DNA from: an uncultured Lachnospiraceae bacterium
GTDB lineage: Bacteria; Bacillota; Clostridia; Lachnospirales; Lachnospiraceae
Assembly: GCA_900550235.1 (NCBI GenBank)
Contig: URRQ01000014.1
Location: 1 to 45,434 of the forward strand
Length of the DNA: 45,434 nucleotides
Direction: 5' to 3'
Shown one piece after another: positions 24,922 to 34,330 of the stretch. The position numbers and the translations under genes are program-made. A model generated the notes under the pieces. It saw only the letters and a program-made list of their open reading frames with translations. It made no database searches and was not told the DNA's origin. The first letter of the stretch is position 1. Each line of letters begins with the position of its first letter.

Positions 24922-25641
24922 TTATACGCAGATTTCTCCCAAAACTTTTCCAATCGGTTCTTGAATACATAGATCTGCCTGTCCATCTCTCGGCGTTGCA
25001 CTTTTATTGATCACAACGAGGTATTTCCCATGAAAATAGTCAATAAAACTAGCCGCCGGATATACCACAAGCGATGTTCCGCCAATGATCAACATATCCG
25101 CCTGCGCAATTGCCTGCACCGTATTTTGAATCGTTCTTCCATCTAACCCTTCTTCATACAATACAACATCTGGTTTGATGATTCCCCCACATTCGCACCG
25201 AGGAATTCCTTCTGATTCTTTGATATATTTTGCATCATAGAATTTTCCACACCTTTGGCAATAATTTCGATGGATACTTCCATGAAGTTCCAACACACAT
25301 TTACTTCCGGCCATCTGATGTAATCCATCAATATTCTGTGTGACTACAGCCGTTAATTTTCCTGCCCGCTCTAATTCTGCAAGTTTTTTATGTGCTGCAT
25401 TCGGTTTTGCATCCAAAAACATCATCTTATTTTTATAAAAATCATAAAACAATTCTGTTCGTTTTTGAAAAAATGTATGGCTCACTACTTGTTCCGGAGG
25501 ATACTGATACTGCTCATTATATAACCCATCGCTACTTCTAAAATCAGGAATATTACTCTCTGTAGACACACCCGCTCCTCCAAAAAATACAATCCTCTGA
25601 CTTTCATCAATCATTCTCTGTAACTCTTGTAATTTCTCCAT
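24922..25641 (-). CDS. cobB: NAD-dependent protein deacylase, sirtuin family
   Basis: This is a 239-residue Sir2 enzyme that removes acyl groups from lysines using NAD. The NAD site is FFGGAGVSTESNIPDFRS (residues about 19-36), with TQNIDGLHQMAG near 103 and the catalytic histidine in LELHGSI. The zinc site has two pairs of cysteines, YCQRCG and PRCECGG, followed by IKPDVVLYEE. The C-terminal half of the Rossmann fold has GGTSLVVYPAA. It is similar in length to CobB/Sir2 of other Firmicutes. It is preceded by AAGGAGGG and lies in a minus-strand run of housekeeping genes. Confidence 0.93.
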   Translation of the reverse strand: MEKLQELQRMIDESQRIVFFGGAGVSTESNIPDFRSSDGLYNEQYQYPPEQVVSHTFFQKRTELFYDFYKNKMMFLDAKPNAAHKKLAELERAGKLTAVVTQNIDGLHQMAGSKCVLELHGSIHRNYCQRCGKFYDAKYIKESEGIPRCECGGIIKPDVVLYEEGLDGRTIQNTVQAIAQADMLIIGGTSLVVYPAASFIDYFHGKYLVVINKSATPRDGQADLCIQEPIGKVLGEICV

Positions 25642-25674
25642 CGTGCACCCTCCTTTTTATATATGTAGCTTTTC

Positions 25675-26241
25675 TTATCGTCCTTCTCCGGCAATAGTAT
25701 CGATTGCAACAGTACGATAACTGTATCCATCCAGATTTTTCCATGTGCAAACATTCTCTTCCACAACCATATAGCTATGCTCAGATTCTTCTTTGGGAAT
25801 GGAAACAGAACCCGGGTTCATGTAGATATAGTCTCCAATCCTTTCACAAGCCGGTACGTGAAAATGTCCATTCAACAAAATATCTCCTGCCTTTAGCATC
25901 GGAAGATTTTCTTTGTTGATCTTATGACCATGGGTTGCAAATATCATTCGATTTCCCATATAAAAAATCGCATATTCTGCCAAAATCGGAAATTCCAATA
26001 CCATTTGATCTACATCACAGTCACAATTACCTCTCACACAAAGCAGTTCCTCTTTTCTCTCATTGAGCATCTGAATTACCGCTTTAGGATCGTATTCCTT
26101 TGGCAGATCATTTCTCGGTCCATGATATAAAATATCTCCCAAAATCAAAAGTTTATCTGCTTTCTCTTTCTCATATGCTTCCAGCATTTTTCTGCAGTAG
26201 TATGCAGAACCATGAATATCTGATGCAATCATTAATTTCAT
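25675..26241 (-). CDS. YfcE-family metallophosphodiesterase
   Basis: This is a 188-residue calcineurin-like phosphoesterase. The metal-binding motifs are all visible: SDIHGS near residue 6, LGDILYHGPRN near 35, RGNCDCD near 70 (in place of GNHD), ATHGHKI near 105 and GHFHVPA near 130, with MNPGSVSIP at the end. YfcE-type enzymes hydrolyse phosphodiesters with manganese; the physiological substrate is unknown. I start at the ATG at 26241, behind AGGAGGAAGG, 24 bases inside an upstream in-frame ATG. It follows the CcdA-thioredoxin gene by 16 bases. Confidence 0.9.
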   Translation of the reverse strand: MKLMIASDIHGSAYYCRKMLEAYEKEKADKLLILGDILYHGPRNDLPKEYDPKAVIQMLNERKEELLCVRGNCDCDVDQMVLEFPILAEYAIFYMGNRMIFATHGHKINKENLPMLKAGDILLNGHFHVPACERIGDYIYMNPGSVSIPKEESEHSYMVVEENVCTWKNLDGYSYRTVAIDTIAGEGR

Positions 26242-26257
26242 TGTATCCTTCCTCCTT

Positions 26258-27547
26258 TTATTCACGTTTTCCCTCCATCGTTTGTTTGATGATACTCTTC
26301 ATCACATCTTCACTTAACATTCCTGTTACATATCCGAACACATTCCCGTCACGATCGATCATGAACGTTGTCGGAAATGATGTAATCCCATATGCCGAAA
26401 AAATCTCTCCCGTTGTATCCATAACTACAGGATACGTATATCCTTGTTCTTCCAAAAATGCCGCAATCTCTTCTTCTGAACCTTCTCCTCCCATATTCGG
26501 CGCTGCCACGCCAAGCACAACGAGGGCTTCTTCCCCTTCTGTATCATAAGATTCATGCAATTTCTGAATATCCGGCATTTCTGCTTTACATGGCGGACAC
26601 CACGTTGCCCAAAAATTCAAAAATACCGTTTTCCCTTTATATTCCGACAACGTATGCTCTTTGCCATACTGATCCTTCAATGTAAAATCTATCGCCGCGA
26701 CTGTCTGCTCTTTTGTTTCTGAAGAAACCTCTTCATTTACAGAATCTCCTGTTTCTTCCTCTACTTTCTCCTCTCCCGTCTCCTTCTTTTCTTCTGCCTC
26801 GCTTCCAACTGCACCCGACAATTTAGAAAGATAGCCTGTTACAGAATTCATCTTTCCGGTAAACATCAACAGTCCCATCAAAATCATAAGAACACCGCCG
26901 ATCTTCACCGTATATTTTACAACCTTCATATGATTCTTAAAAAATTCCAAGACAGTCGTTGTAAAAAATCCTACTGCAAGAAAAGGAAGTACAAAACCTA
27001 ACGTATAGACACCGATCAAAGCAAATCCTACAATCTTAGTAGAAGCTGACGCTGCCATAAGAAGTACGCTGGCAAGCGCAGGACCCACACAAGGAGTCCA
27101 CGCAAAACTAAACGTAAATCCCATCAAAAGGGCAGTCACCGGTGACATAGCAAGCGCATCTAATTTGAACGGAAGCCTCCTTTCCGTTCCCAATACTTTA
27201 CTCTGCCCAAACATTCCTAATTGATAAAGACCAAATGCTACAACAAGTATCCCACCAATCCTTGCAAACAGCATCTGATTCGTCTTAAAAAATCCTGCAG
27301 CCGCCGACACTCCGAACCCCAAAATAAAAAAGGCGAAACTAACGCCAAGCACAAAACAGATCGTATGGATCATTACCTTACTTCTTTTATAATGCATCTT
27401 TCCGTCTTCGTCCCGTGTCACCGTCCCTCCGGATAAATATCCTATGTAAAGCGGGATCAGTGGGAGTACGCAAGGCGAGAAAAAACTAAGTAACCCTTGA
27501 AAAAAAACGGTCAATGCAGGAACACTGACATCGATTGAAAATCCCAT
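26258..27547 (-). CDS. CcdA/DsbD-like membrane reductant carrier fused to a TlpA/ResA thioredoxin domain
   Basis: This is a 429-residue fusion. The N-terminal six-helix CcdA domain (about 1-235) has the cysteine motif SFFSPCVLPLIP and the second AWTPCVGPAL. An acidic Glu-rich linker (about 245-290) follows. Residues about 290-425 form an extracellular thioredoxin domain of TlpA/ResA type with the active site WATWCPPCKAEMP. Electrons from cytoplasmic thioredoxin would pass through the membrane part to the outside domain, to keep outside proteins (cytochrome c or other thiols) reduced. I place the start at 27547, behind AGGAGG. It heads the operon with yfcE and sirtuin. Confidence 0.9.
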   Translation of the reverse strand: MGFSIDVSVPALTVFFQGLLSFFSPCVLPLIPLYIGYLSGGTVTRDEDGKMHYKRSKVMIHTICFVLGVSFAFFILGFGVSAAAGFFKTNQMLFARIGGILVVAFGLYQLGMFGQSKVLGTERRLPFKLDALAMSPVTALLMGFTFSFAWTPCVGPALASVLLMAASASTKIVGFALIGVYTLGFVLPFLAVGFFTTTVLEFFKNHMKVVKYTVKIGGVLMILMGLLMFTGKMNSVTGYLSKLSGAVGSEAEEKKETGEEKVEEETGDSVNEEVSSETKEQTVAAIDFTLKDQYGKEHTLSEYKGKTVFLNFWATWCPPCKAEMPDIQKLHESYDTEGEEALVVLGVAAPNMGGEGSEEEIAAFLEEQGYTYPVVMDTTGEIFSAYGITSFPTTFMIDRDGNVFGYVTGMLSEDVMKSIIKQTMEGKRE

Positions 27548-27694
27548 CGCATCTCCTCCTGAATGTATGATTCTCTGTTGTTTCATCATATCATGTCAAT
27601 CACAATTCCGTCTATATTCTTTTTTCCTTTTACAAAATAAACAAAGCATGTTACCATGGATAATCATAAGATTTTAAGGAGGTTTGATTTAGAA

Positions 27695-28684
27695 ATGGAA
27701 TCATTAAGAGAAACGAAACGACATTTTTCCAAATTAGGAATGCGGCTTTTTCTTGGAGCATTATTTTGTTTTGTAATCCAATATATTGCAATGCTTTTGG
27801 CTAATCGCATTGCACCGGCTTTCATGAACAACAGTGATTTGTCGCTCATCATCACTATGCTCCCACTCTACTGTATCGGAATGCCGGTACTGGCGTTTTT
27901 AATCCGCCAGCTTCCAGCCACTCCTGTTACAAAACACAAGCTGTCTCTCGGTCAATGGTTTACTGCATTTTGTATTTGCTACGGATTGATGTATGTAAGT
28001 AATCTCCTCGGAGTTTTCACAGCAGAAATCATCGGCAATTTAAAAGGCGGTACCGTAGAAAATGTCGTAGCAGAACTTTTATCGGATATCAGTCCATGGT
28101 CTGCCATTCCTTTTATGGTCATTCTAGCGCCGATTTTTGAGGAACTCATTTTCCGCAAATTTATTATCGATAGAACCGTAAAATATGGAGAAGGCATCGC
28201 CATCCTTGTTTCTGCCACTTTATTTGCCTTGTTCCACGGAAATCTAAACCAATTTGCCTATGCAGTTGTTCTTGGCCTTTTTTGGGGATTTCTTTATGTA
28301 AAAACCGGAACTGTAAAATACACCATTTTCATGCATATGTCCATCAATTTCCTCGGCTCTGTTCCCGGAATGTTGATGATGCGTTCCGGATTTTATCAAG
28401 AACTTTTGTCTCTCCAGGATCCTTCTGATTTGCAGGCAATGCTTTTATTCCTATCGGAACATGCCTTGGAACTTATTCTTTCTTTCCTGTATAGTCTGTT
28501 TATTATAATCTTCGCACTTACAGGTATTGTACTTTTCTTTGTCAAACGGAAAAACATGCATTTATGCGCAGGAGAAATTACGATTCCAAATGGAAAAAGG
28601 TTCCGCACGATCGTGCTGAACCTTGGTATGCTTCTAAACACAGCTTATTGGGGCATTCAAATCCTCCTGCAATTACTTCATTAA
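27695..28684 (+). CDS. CPBP-family intramembrane glutamic protease
   Basis: This is a 329-residue protein with about eight membrane segments. The family motifs are EELIFRKFIIDR (the paired glutamates and arginine), FALFHGNLNQF (histidine) and MHMSINFLG (second histidine and asparagine). The family contains CAAX-prenyl-type and bacteriocin-immunity proteases. I start at 27695, behind AAGGAGG; an in-frame ATG at 27656 has no ribosome site. The stop codon overlaps the convergent radical SAM gene (TTAA shared by both stops). Its target is unknown. Confidence 0.85.
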   Translation: MESLRETKRHFSKLGMRLFLGALFCFVIQYIAMLLANRIAPAFMNNSDLSLIITMLPLYCIGMPVLAFLIRQLPATPVTKHKLSLGQWFTAFCICYGLMYVSNLLGVFTAEIIGNLKGGTVENVVAELLSDISPWSAIPFMVILAPIFEELIFRKFIIDRTVKYGEGIAILVSATLFALFHGNLNQFAYAVVLGLFWGFLYVKTGTVKYTIFMHMSINFLGSVPGMLMMRSGFYQELLSLQDPSDLQAMLLFLSEHALELILSFLYSLFIIIFALTGIVLFFVKRKNMHLCAGEITIPNGKRFRTIVLNLGMLLNTAYWGIQILLQLLH

Positions 28685-29571
28685 ATCCCTTCACATTCAA
28701 ACGAAGGAATAAAGCTTTCCTCTGCTGTTTCTCCTTCTTGAATAAATGCCTGTTCCACTCCAAGATCGATGGCATAATCCAAGAGTTTTTCATATTCCCG
28801 TTCTGTCACCTTACGGTTCAGTTCGGGAATATGTCTTACTTGCGGAAGAGGTGTATACTGGTTCATCAGACTCAGGTATACTTGATCCCCATAAGTCTCA
28901 TATACATATCGTACCACTGCTTTTGCATTCTTTAATTGATGTGGCAAAAGAAGATGCCGAACAATCACTCCTTTTTTCATCAATTCTTCTCCATCAAAAA
29001 CAGGCGCCCCTGTTTGGCGCACCATTTCTTCTAATGCTTCTTTTGCAATCGTCGGATAATCCGGCGCTTTGGAAAACCGCGCCGCAAGATCCGAATCCAT
29101 ATATTTGAAATCCGTCAAATATATATCTACGATTCCTTCTAGCATTTTTAGTGTTTCTACTTTTTCATAACCACTGCAATTATAGACAATAGGAAGTGTC
29201 AACCCATACGTTCTTGCCCTCGAAACTGCCTGAATAATCTCCGGAGTATAGTGTGTCGGTGTTACAAGATTGATATTATGGGCGCCTTTCTCGGAAAGTT
29301 CCAAAAAAATCTCAGAAAGCCGTTCTACCGTAATTCTCTTTCCTGTCTCCGCATGTGCAATCTCATAGTTTTGACAATAAATGCAACGAAGGGAACAACC
29401 ACTAAAAAACACGGTTCCCGAACCATGGTCACCGGAAATACAAGGTTCTTCCCACATGTGAAGAGCTGCTCTTGCACCTAATATCCCTGGTCCCGTTACT
29501 CCACAAACTCCACGCTCGCCAGCTTCTCTGTCCACATTACAGTTTCTCGGACATAATGTACATCTTTTCAT
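28681..29571 (-). CDS. PflX/COG1313-type radical SAM protein
   Basis: This is a 296-residue radical SAM enzyme. The cluster motif CSLRCIYCQ lies at residues 59-67. Extra cysteines at the start (C4, C7, C11, C23 in RCTLCPRNCNV and GVCGV) suggest a second cluster, as in COG1313 proteins formerly called PflX. These are often annotated as pyruvate formate-lyase activating-like, but the glycyl radical partner is unknown and none lies nearby. The remainder has the (beta-alpha)6 barrel with ITVERLSEIFLELSEKGAHNINLVTPTH. It shares its stop region with the convergent CPBP gene. Confidence 0.85.
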   Translation of the reverse strand: MKRCTLCPRNCNVDREAGERGVCGVTGPGILGARAALHMWEEPCISGDHGSGTVFFSGCSLRCIYCQNYEIAHAETGKRITVERLSEIFLELSEKGAHNINLVTPTHYTPEIIQAVSRARTYGLTLPIVYNCSGYEKVETLKMLEGIVDIYLTDFKYMDSDLAARFSKAPDYPTIAKEALEEMVRQTGAPVFDGEELMKKGVIVRHLLLPHQLKNAKAVVRYVYETYGDQVYLSLMNQYTPLPQVRHIPELNRKVTEREYEKLLDYAIDLGVEQAFIQEGETAEESFIPSFECEGI

Positions 29572-29596
29572 TCTCCCGCATCCTTTTCAAAAAGTA

Positions 29597-30430
29597 TCAG
29601 GAATTGCATTCGACTCCTACCAGCATACCGCCTCGCTCCGCATAATAGCTGCAAAGACCTCTTGCCTCGTAGATCATAATTTCTGCATCCGGATATTTCT
29701 CCAAAATCGCGTCTCGAAGCTTTTCTGCAAGAGTCAGATTTTCCACATGATTGATTCGGATCTTACCTTGTGTAAATCCTGCTTTTCCAATCTCTTCTAA
29801 AAATCCAGCAATTACCTTCTTGTCGCCGCGACATTTTGAAACCGCTTCCAATGTACCTTCCTCACTTGCTGTACCAAGTACACTAATCCCAAGAGCTCCT
29901 GCCGCTGCCGCAACCACTTTATTTACTCTACCATTTTGAGCAAGATTATGCAAAGACTTTAATGCAAAAAACAACCGTGTCTTCTGCATATAATCTTCTC
30001 CCATTTTGCAAACCTCTTCGAACTCCATACCACTTTGATCAAGTTCTATCAACTTTTCCATCAAGAGTCGAAGTTCCGGTCCGGCGCTTAATGTATCGAA
30101 CACATGAATCTTCACTTCCGGGTGCGATTGCTCATACAAATCCTTCGCCACAAGAGCAGAATTATACGTACCGGAAAGCGTACTTGTCATCGTTCCGATA
30201 TAGATCGTGTCTGCTCCTTCAAATGCCTCCAGCCATCGTTCTACACTCGGACATGCCGTACCTGATTTCCCCTTATATGTTGCCAAATCGTCTAACATTC
30301 CTTTGATATCCAAATCCTGATCATCTACATAATCGGACGTATCTGTTGAAATTGTGAGCGGAACCGCTACAAAGTCCACCCCTTCTATCTGAAGTAAATC
30401 GCTGCAGGAATCTGCAATAAATCTTATCAT
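29597..30430 (-). CDS. DegV-family fatty-acid-binding protein
   Basis: This is a 277-residue DegV (FakB-like) protein that binds long-chain fatty acids and hands them to a kinase (FakA) for phosphorylation. The opening FIADSCSDLLQIEGVDFVAVPLTI is the family start. TACPSVERWLEAF and TMTSTLSGTYNSALVA are typical of the ligand loop. The second domain carries LRLLMEKLIELDQSG and LHNLAQNGRVNKV. It starts in the intergenic region with a TetR-type regulator read the opposite way, which may control it; this is an inference from position. Confidence 0.9.
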   Translation of the reverse strand: MIRFIADSCSDLLQIEGVDFVAVPLTISTDTSDYVDDQDLDIKGMLDDLATYKGKSGTACPSVERWLEAFEGADTIYIGTMTSTLSGTYNSALVAKDLYEQSHPEVKIHVFDTLSAGPELRLLMEKLIELDQSGMEFEEVCKMGEDYMQKTRLFFALKSLHNLAQNGRVNKVVAAAAGALGISVLGTASEEGTLEAVSKCRGDKKVIAGFLEEIGKAGFTQGKIRINHVENLTLAEKLRDAILEKYPDAEIMIYEARGLCSYYAERGGMLVGVECNS

Positions 30431-30471
30431 TTTATCCTTCTCCTAATCATATATTTTCACTCGTATCAGAT

Positions 30472-30524
30472 ATTGTATTTCATCTATGCCCATGATACAA
30501 TTTACAAAATACTTCTTTTTGTAA
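30472..30524. promoter_or_regulatory. Palindromic operator-like sites between degV and the TetR gene
   Basis: Two inverted repeats lie in the divergent intergenic region. One is ATTGTAT (30472-30478) with ATACAAT (30495-30501). The other is TTACAAAA (30502-30509) with TTTTGTAA (30517-30524), 8-bp perfect arms and a 7-base spacer. The second fits a TetR-family operator in size and place. Confidence 0.5.
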
Positions 30525-30589
30525 GGAAATCAGGATTCTTAATCAAATTTTTTACAGAAACTATAAAATACCAGCTATGAGGATTTATT

Positions 30590-31144
30590 ATGGAACACAC
30601 TACACCTGCTCAACCGAATCGCCACAAAACAAGTCAAAAAACCGAACGTTCCCGCTTCACCCGAATGTGTATTGGCGAGTCTATCACAGAACTTATGCGA
30701 AAAAATGGAATCGATCGTCTCAGTGTATCAGCAATCGCCAAAAAAGCCGGCGTTTCCCGCATGACTTTTTATTATTACTACGAGTCTATACAAGACGCGT
30801 TGACCGACTATATGAAAGAAATTATAGCCGCATATTTAAACGCTCGCAAGAATACTCCAGGACTAGGTAATTTCCAAGAATATTCTCATCTCGTATTCTC
30901 TTTAAAATTTTTTGACCAATATGAAATCTTTTTTCTCACAATGGCTCAAAATAATTTACACTCTATTCTTATGAGTGGAGTCAATGAGTTTATGCTCTGT
31001 TATCTTCCTCAAGAAGATACGCAATCTTTGTATGACATTTATTTTTATGCCGGCGGACTCTTGAACACCTTCCTAAAATGGGAAGAAAACGGGAAAAAAA
31101 AAAGTGCTGAAGAAGTCGCAAAAATCATCAGCACTCATATGTAA
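30590..31144 (+). CDS. TetR/AcrR-family transcriptional regulator
   Basis: This is a 184-residue regulator. The N-terminal DNA-binding domain is TRMCIGESITELMRKNGIDRLSVSAIAKKAGVSRMTFYYYYESIQDALTDYMKE at about residues 24-77, with the TetR helix-turn-helix at SVSAIAKKAGVSRMTFYYYY. The C-terminal helices are poorly conserved and fix the ligand. It is divergent from degV and convergent with the PAP2 gene. Operator-like palindromes lie upstream at 30472-30524. It probably represses itself and degV. Confidence 0.9.
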   Translation: MEHTTPAQPNRHKTSQKTERSRFTRMCIGESITELMRKNGIDRLSVSAIAKKAGVSRMTFYYYYESIQDALTDYMKEIIAAYLNARKNTPGLGNFQEYSHLVFSLKFFDQYEIFFLTMAQNNLHSILMSGVNEFMLCYLPQEDTQSLYDIYFYAGGLLNTFLKWEENGKKKSAEEVAKIISTHM

Positions 31145-31150
31145 TTCTAT

Positions 31151-31675
31151 TTAATTGTTTTCTTCCATTTTTTGACCCAACAATTTATAGGATAACCATC
31201 CGCACACCATTCCAAGGATTGCTCCTCCCAAAACATCTGTCGGATAATGCACATAAAAATACATTCTAGAGAACGCGATCAATACTGCCAAAACGAGCGC
31301 CGGGATTGCAATTTTCTTCTTATCCGCAAACCAAAGCGCTGCCGCTGCTGCAAAAGATGCCGCCGTATGTCCTGATGGGAACGAATAATCCCGCGGCGCC
31401 CGAATCAAAAGTTCTACTGCCGTATTCACGTCATACGGACGAGTCCTTGCGATCAACGGTTTCAAAATCACATTACACGTAAGCACGTCCAAAAGAAGAG
31501 CTACCGATACCAAAATTCCAACCTTACGCGTCTTTGATATCATAAGTAATACTCCCGCGAGGAGAATCCAAATGAATCCTGCATCGCCAAGTTTTGAAGC
31601 AGCTTTCATGATTTTCGTGATCAGCGGCGTATGCATTGTTTGTAAAAAATCTAAAAACTCAAATTCAAATGGCAT
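31151..31675 (-). CDS. PAP2-family membrane phosphatase
   Basis: This is a 174-residue membrane protein with about five hydrophobic segments. The three catalytic motifs are complete: KPLIARTRP (residues 72-80), PSGHT (100-104) and SRMYFYVHYPTDVLGG (near 137-152, histidine in the third). Members dephosphorylate undecaprenyl pyrophosphate (BcrC-like) or other lipid phosphates. The exact substrate is not assignable. The stop lies six bases from the convergent TetR gene, and no terminator is visible between them. Confidence 0.9.
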   Translation of the reverse strand: MPFEFEFLDFLQTMHTPLITKIMKAASKLGDAGFIWILLAGVLLMISKTRKVGILVSVALLLDVLTCNVILKPLIARTRPYDVNTAVELLIRAPRDYSFPSGHTAASFAAAAALWFADKKKIAIPALVLAVLIAFSRMYFYVHYPTDVLGGAILGMVCGWLSYKLLGQKMEENN

Positions 31676-31678
31676 AAT

Positions 31679-31880
31679 TTATCTACTTCCTTTTTGTATT
31701 TTTTCTAATAAACAGACCGTCTCCACATGGCTCGATACGTGCTGATTGATGTCGCAATATCGGAACATATCGCCCCATTTTGAGCCGATTTTCGATTGTT
31801 CTCGGAAACATATCAATCGGCACATTTTGCCCTTATTCAATCCACAACCTAAACCCTTCTCGTTGTCGGAAACATATCGA
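31679..31880 (-). pseudogene. Degenerate 3' end of rlmD with repeated DMFP segments (probable integration scar)
   Basis: On the minus strand near 31730-31690 the frame reads SHVETVCLLEKIQKGSR and stops at 31679. HVETV-LL resembles the C-terminus of RlmD-type 23S rRNA m5U methyltransferases; E. coli RlmD ends DMFPHT-GHLESMVLF. Three degenerate copies of the DMFP-coding segment GATATGTTTCCGA lie upstream (31880-31867, 31815-31803 and 31772-31761), two followed by ACAACG or AGAACA coding DMFP(T/R)T. The full gene is absent. The 3' end of rlmD is a known integration hotspot for conjugative elements in Firmicutes, so I read this as an attachment-site scar. The 340-base gap from 31676 to 32015 holds no other gene. 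Confidence 0.65.
31761..31880. repeat. Three degenerate direct repeats CGGAAACATATC
   Basis: On the plus strand CGGAACATATCG at 31761, CGGAAACATATC at 31803 and CGGAAACATATCGA at 31867 lie 42 and 64 bases apart. Their complement codes for DMFP in the rlmD frame. Confidence 0.7.
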
Positions 31881-32015
31881 GTTTTCCTAGCTGCTACTAT
31901 ATATAAGCAACACTTCTGTCGCCATTGCCTCAAGCCGGGACTATCCTTTTAGGGAATTGGTCATCGTAGAACTATTTCCGCATAAAAGGCATCGTCTCAA
32001 CCTTAGATTTTACGC

Positions 32016-33629
32016 TTACTGACTAAGCTTATTTGCCAAATCAGCTTCAAATTCAAGTATCTCTTGCATGCAAGCATCTAACTTAGCGACAATAGCGCCC
32101 CTATCTAATTTTTCACCAAGCTCAATGGTTGTAGTCTTGAATGGAGTTCTCCACTGCCAGTCGTCTTTACCCATCTTTGCTGGATAATAATTATTTATGT
32201 TGTCACAAATATTCCTGAAGTCATCAGTGATATTCTTTGAACTGATGGTCAACTGAATATATGTTGTTTTTCCATTGCGATTTATTATCTCATAGAAATA
32301 GTGATTATCTGTATTCCATCCACTTGGAGCATCCGGAATATCAGAGAGTATTGTAGTCATACATTCTGTTGTAAAACGAGTATAAGTTCTATTGTATCTT
32401 GCTATGTCGAGATGAGCATTTTCTTTTGACTGTACCCACTCTCTGGAAATAGCTATGATTGCATTAAATCTCTTTTCTTCATCACTCAACAAATATTCCA
32501 ACATCACGCTGCAAATCTTATCACTCCACTCTGCATGGAACTTAGCCATTCTTGGCCAGTCAGCTTCGTTTGTAATACTTACGCCTTCGAGGTGATAGCA
32601 CATCCATGATGCCTTATTATTATCCGCTCTATCCCAAGCAAGCGCGATTCCCAGCTTACTTTCGATTTCATTCTTATGCTTATATAGCATGTCGAAAGTA
32701 TCTTTATTCTTCTTGGTGTCTCCATTACCTAAGTAGAAATCTATTCTTGCATTGTCATAGTTTGCAATGCAGCTGATGCAGAATCCACTAATACCAAAAA
32801 AGCCGGATTCAGTGTTTGAAGTAGTTGGATTACATCCGCTGAAAGTTCCACGGTATGCGTGCTGCTCTTGAATAATTGGTAGCGCATATTCCCAATAGCG
32901 TCTTCTAATTTCATATCTACCAGCATCAGAAGCTTTCTTTGTTTCTGAGTCTTTTAGATAGAAAACCAAATCCATAGGGTCTGCTTCATATAATGCAAAT
33001 ATTCTACGAAGAATAGACATCTTAAGTGTTGTACTTGTATTTTTCTCAATATACAAATTCTCATCAATCTTCAATGCACTACGCAAATCAGATTCGTTGT
33101 TTGTAACATACGCAGCAAGGTCTGTGTTTTCCTTCTTACTATATGCAAGCGACATAAGCACAGACTTATCCTTCTGGTGAAGGAACTTAACAATATGCTC
33201 AAACATATCAGTCCAGCTTGTTACCGGCTGTTCTGTTGTTAAATAGCTGTACTTAGCAATGTCTCTACCAGTCAGGTCAAAGTTCTCATCATCTAAAGTG
33301 CATGAATCAAATTCTTTTTCTGATGGTACAAAGTCTGTTTCTGGATAAGCCCAGATTTCCATAGCCAATTCCAGCATCTCTTTGCTACGTTCTTCGAGCT
33401 CTGCTAATCCCCATGTATCCTTAGTAGCAATCTTCTGATTCATCTTTAACCCACTTGCTTTATAACCGCCTTCTTTTGCATCGCGCTTTTCAACAAATGT
33501 GTTATTGCTCAAGTTAGGATTATATCCTGTCAAAGTAAGGTTGGCTAAACGATGAAGCCATGTCGCATGGATTTCTGCAGCATTAGTACCTAAACTTTCA
33601 TTCCAAGCTGGAGTCAAATGCTGTGGCAT
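32016..33629 (-). pseudogene. C-terminal part of a DUF262/DUF1524/DUF4268 restriction-like protein
   Basis: The frame covers about 537 residues from MPQHLTPAWNESLG to FEADLANKLSQ. The motif IEHIMPQHLTPAW, with the in-frame IEH just upstream of the first methionine, marks the DUF1524 HNH-type end of GmrSD-like restriction proteins. The rest fits DUF4268 (FDMLYKHKNEIESKLG, WDRADNNKASWMCYHLEG). The N-terminal DUF262 nucleotide/ParB-like domain is missing. In-frame coding continues upstream only to about 33680 (TKDVYTHLDNNVYTIEHIM), where a stop lies and another gene's sequence begins. The truncation is therefore a genuine junction. The remaining piece probably has no restriction function alone. 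Confidence 0.6.
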
Positions 33630-33679
33630 GATATGCTCAATTGTATAAACGTTATTATCAAGATGTGTATAAACATCCT

Positions 33680-34330
33680 TTGTTTAGGTTGCCCCGGAGT
33701 TTTATACATCATTTGAGTGTAATATTTCTGCCCTTGATACTTGGATTCGTAGCTATATCCCATATCAAATACAAGACAGCATTCATCCATGTGCGCTAGA
33801 GCATATTGTGTAAGCTTGATTTGACCATCTGAGTGTATGATATATTTTTCATCATTAAGACAGACATGGCCTTCAATATAAACAAACTTGCCGGTATCAA
33901 TTGCTTTTCTAAACTCTTTATTTAAGCAGTAAGCTTTAAATAAGTCCGTAGCTGCAATAGTAAACGACTGGTTATCAGATAGCGCTGATGCATCAAATGT
34001 AAATGGAGTAACATACTGCCCGTTAACGTATGTAAAAGCTCCATCCACTTTTGAATAACCCATTTCTCGAATACGCATCTTGACCGCTTGCTTTGATAAA
34101 CCATAGAAATCCGCAAGTTCTGAAATCATCTCTTCAATTCTATAACCATCAGTCCCATCAAAAGTGATTTGATATTTTTTAATCAGTTCTGTAATTTTAA
34201 CCTTTGCGGTCTTGGTTGGCATAAGGATATGAGGTGCTACTCCGTTAGCCTGCCATTCCATCCAGTCAATAGGTTTCCACTTTTCCGTGTCCTTACCATT
34301 ACTACCAATCGAACACTGAATAATCTTTCC
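33680..34330 (-). pseudogene. Internal fragment of an ImmA/IrrE-type metallopeptidase-like protein
   Basis: The frame runs IIQCSIGSNGKDTEKWKPIDWMEWQANGVAPHILMP, with TAKVKITELIKKY following. The phrase WMEWQANxxAPRIxMP is typical of ImmA/IrrE family proteins of Firmicutes. Their N-terminal HExxH segment is absent because the upstream part is replaced by hsdM sequence at about 34324-34345. At the other end, the frame after TPGQPK (about 33685) runs into sequence of the DUF1524 gene. The piece is thus cut at both ends. The reading frame that contains it starts at 34360 inside hsdM and stops at 33614. It is probably not a working protein. Confidence 0.6.
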
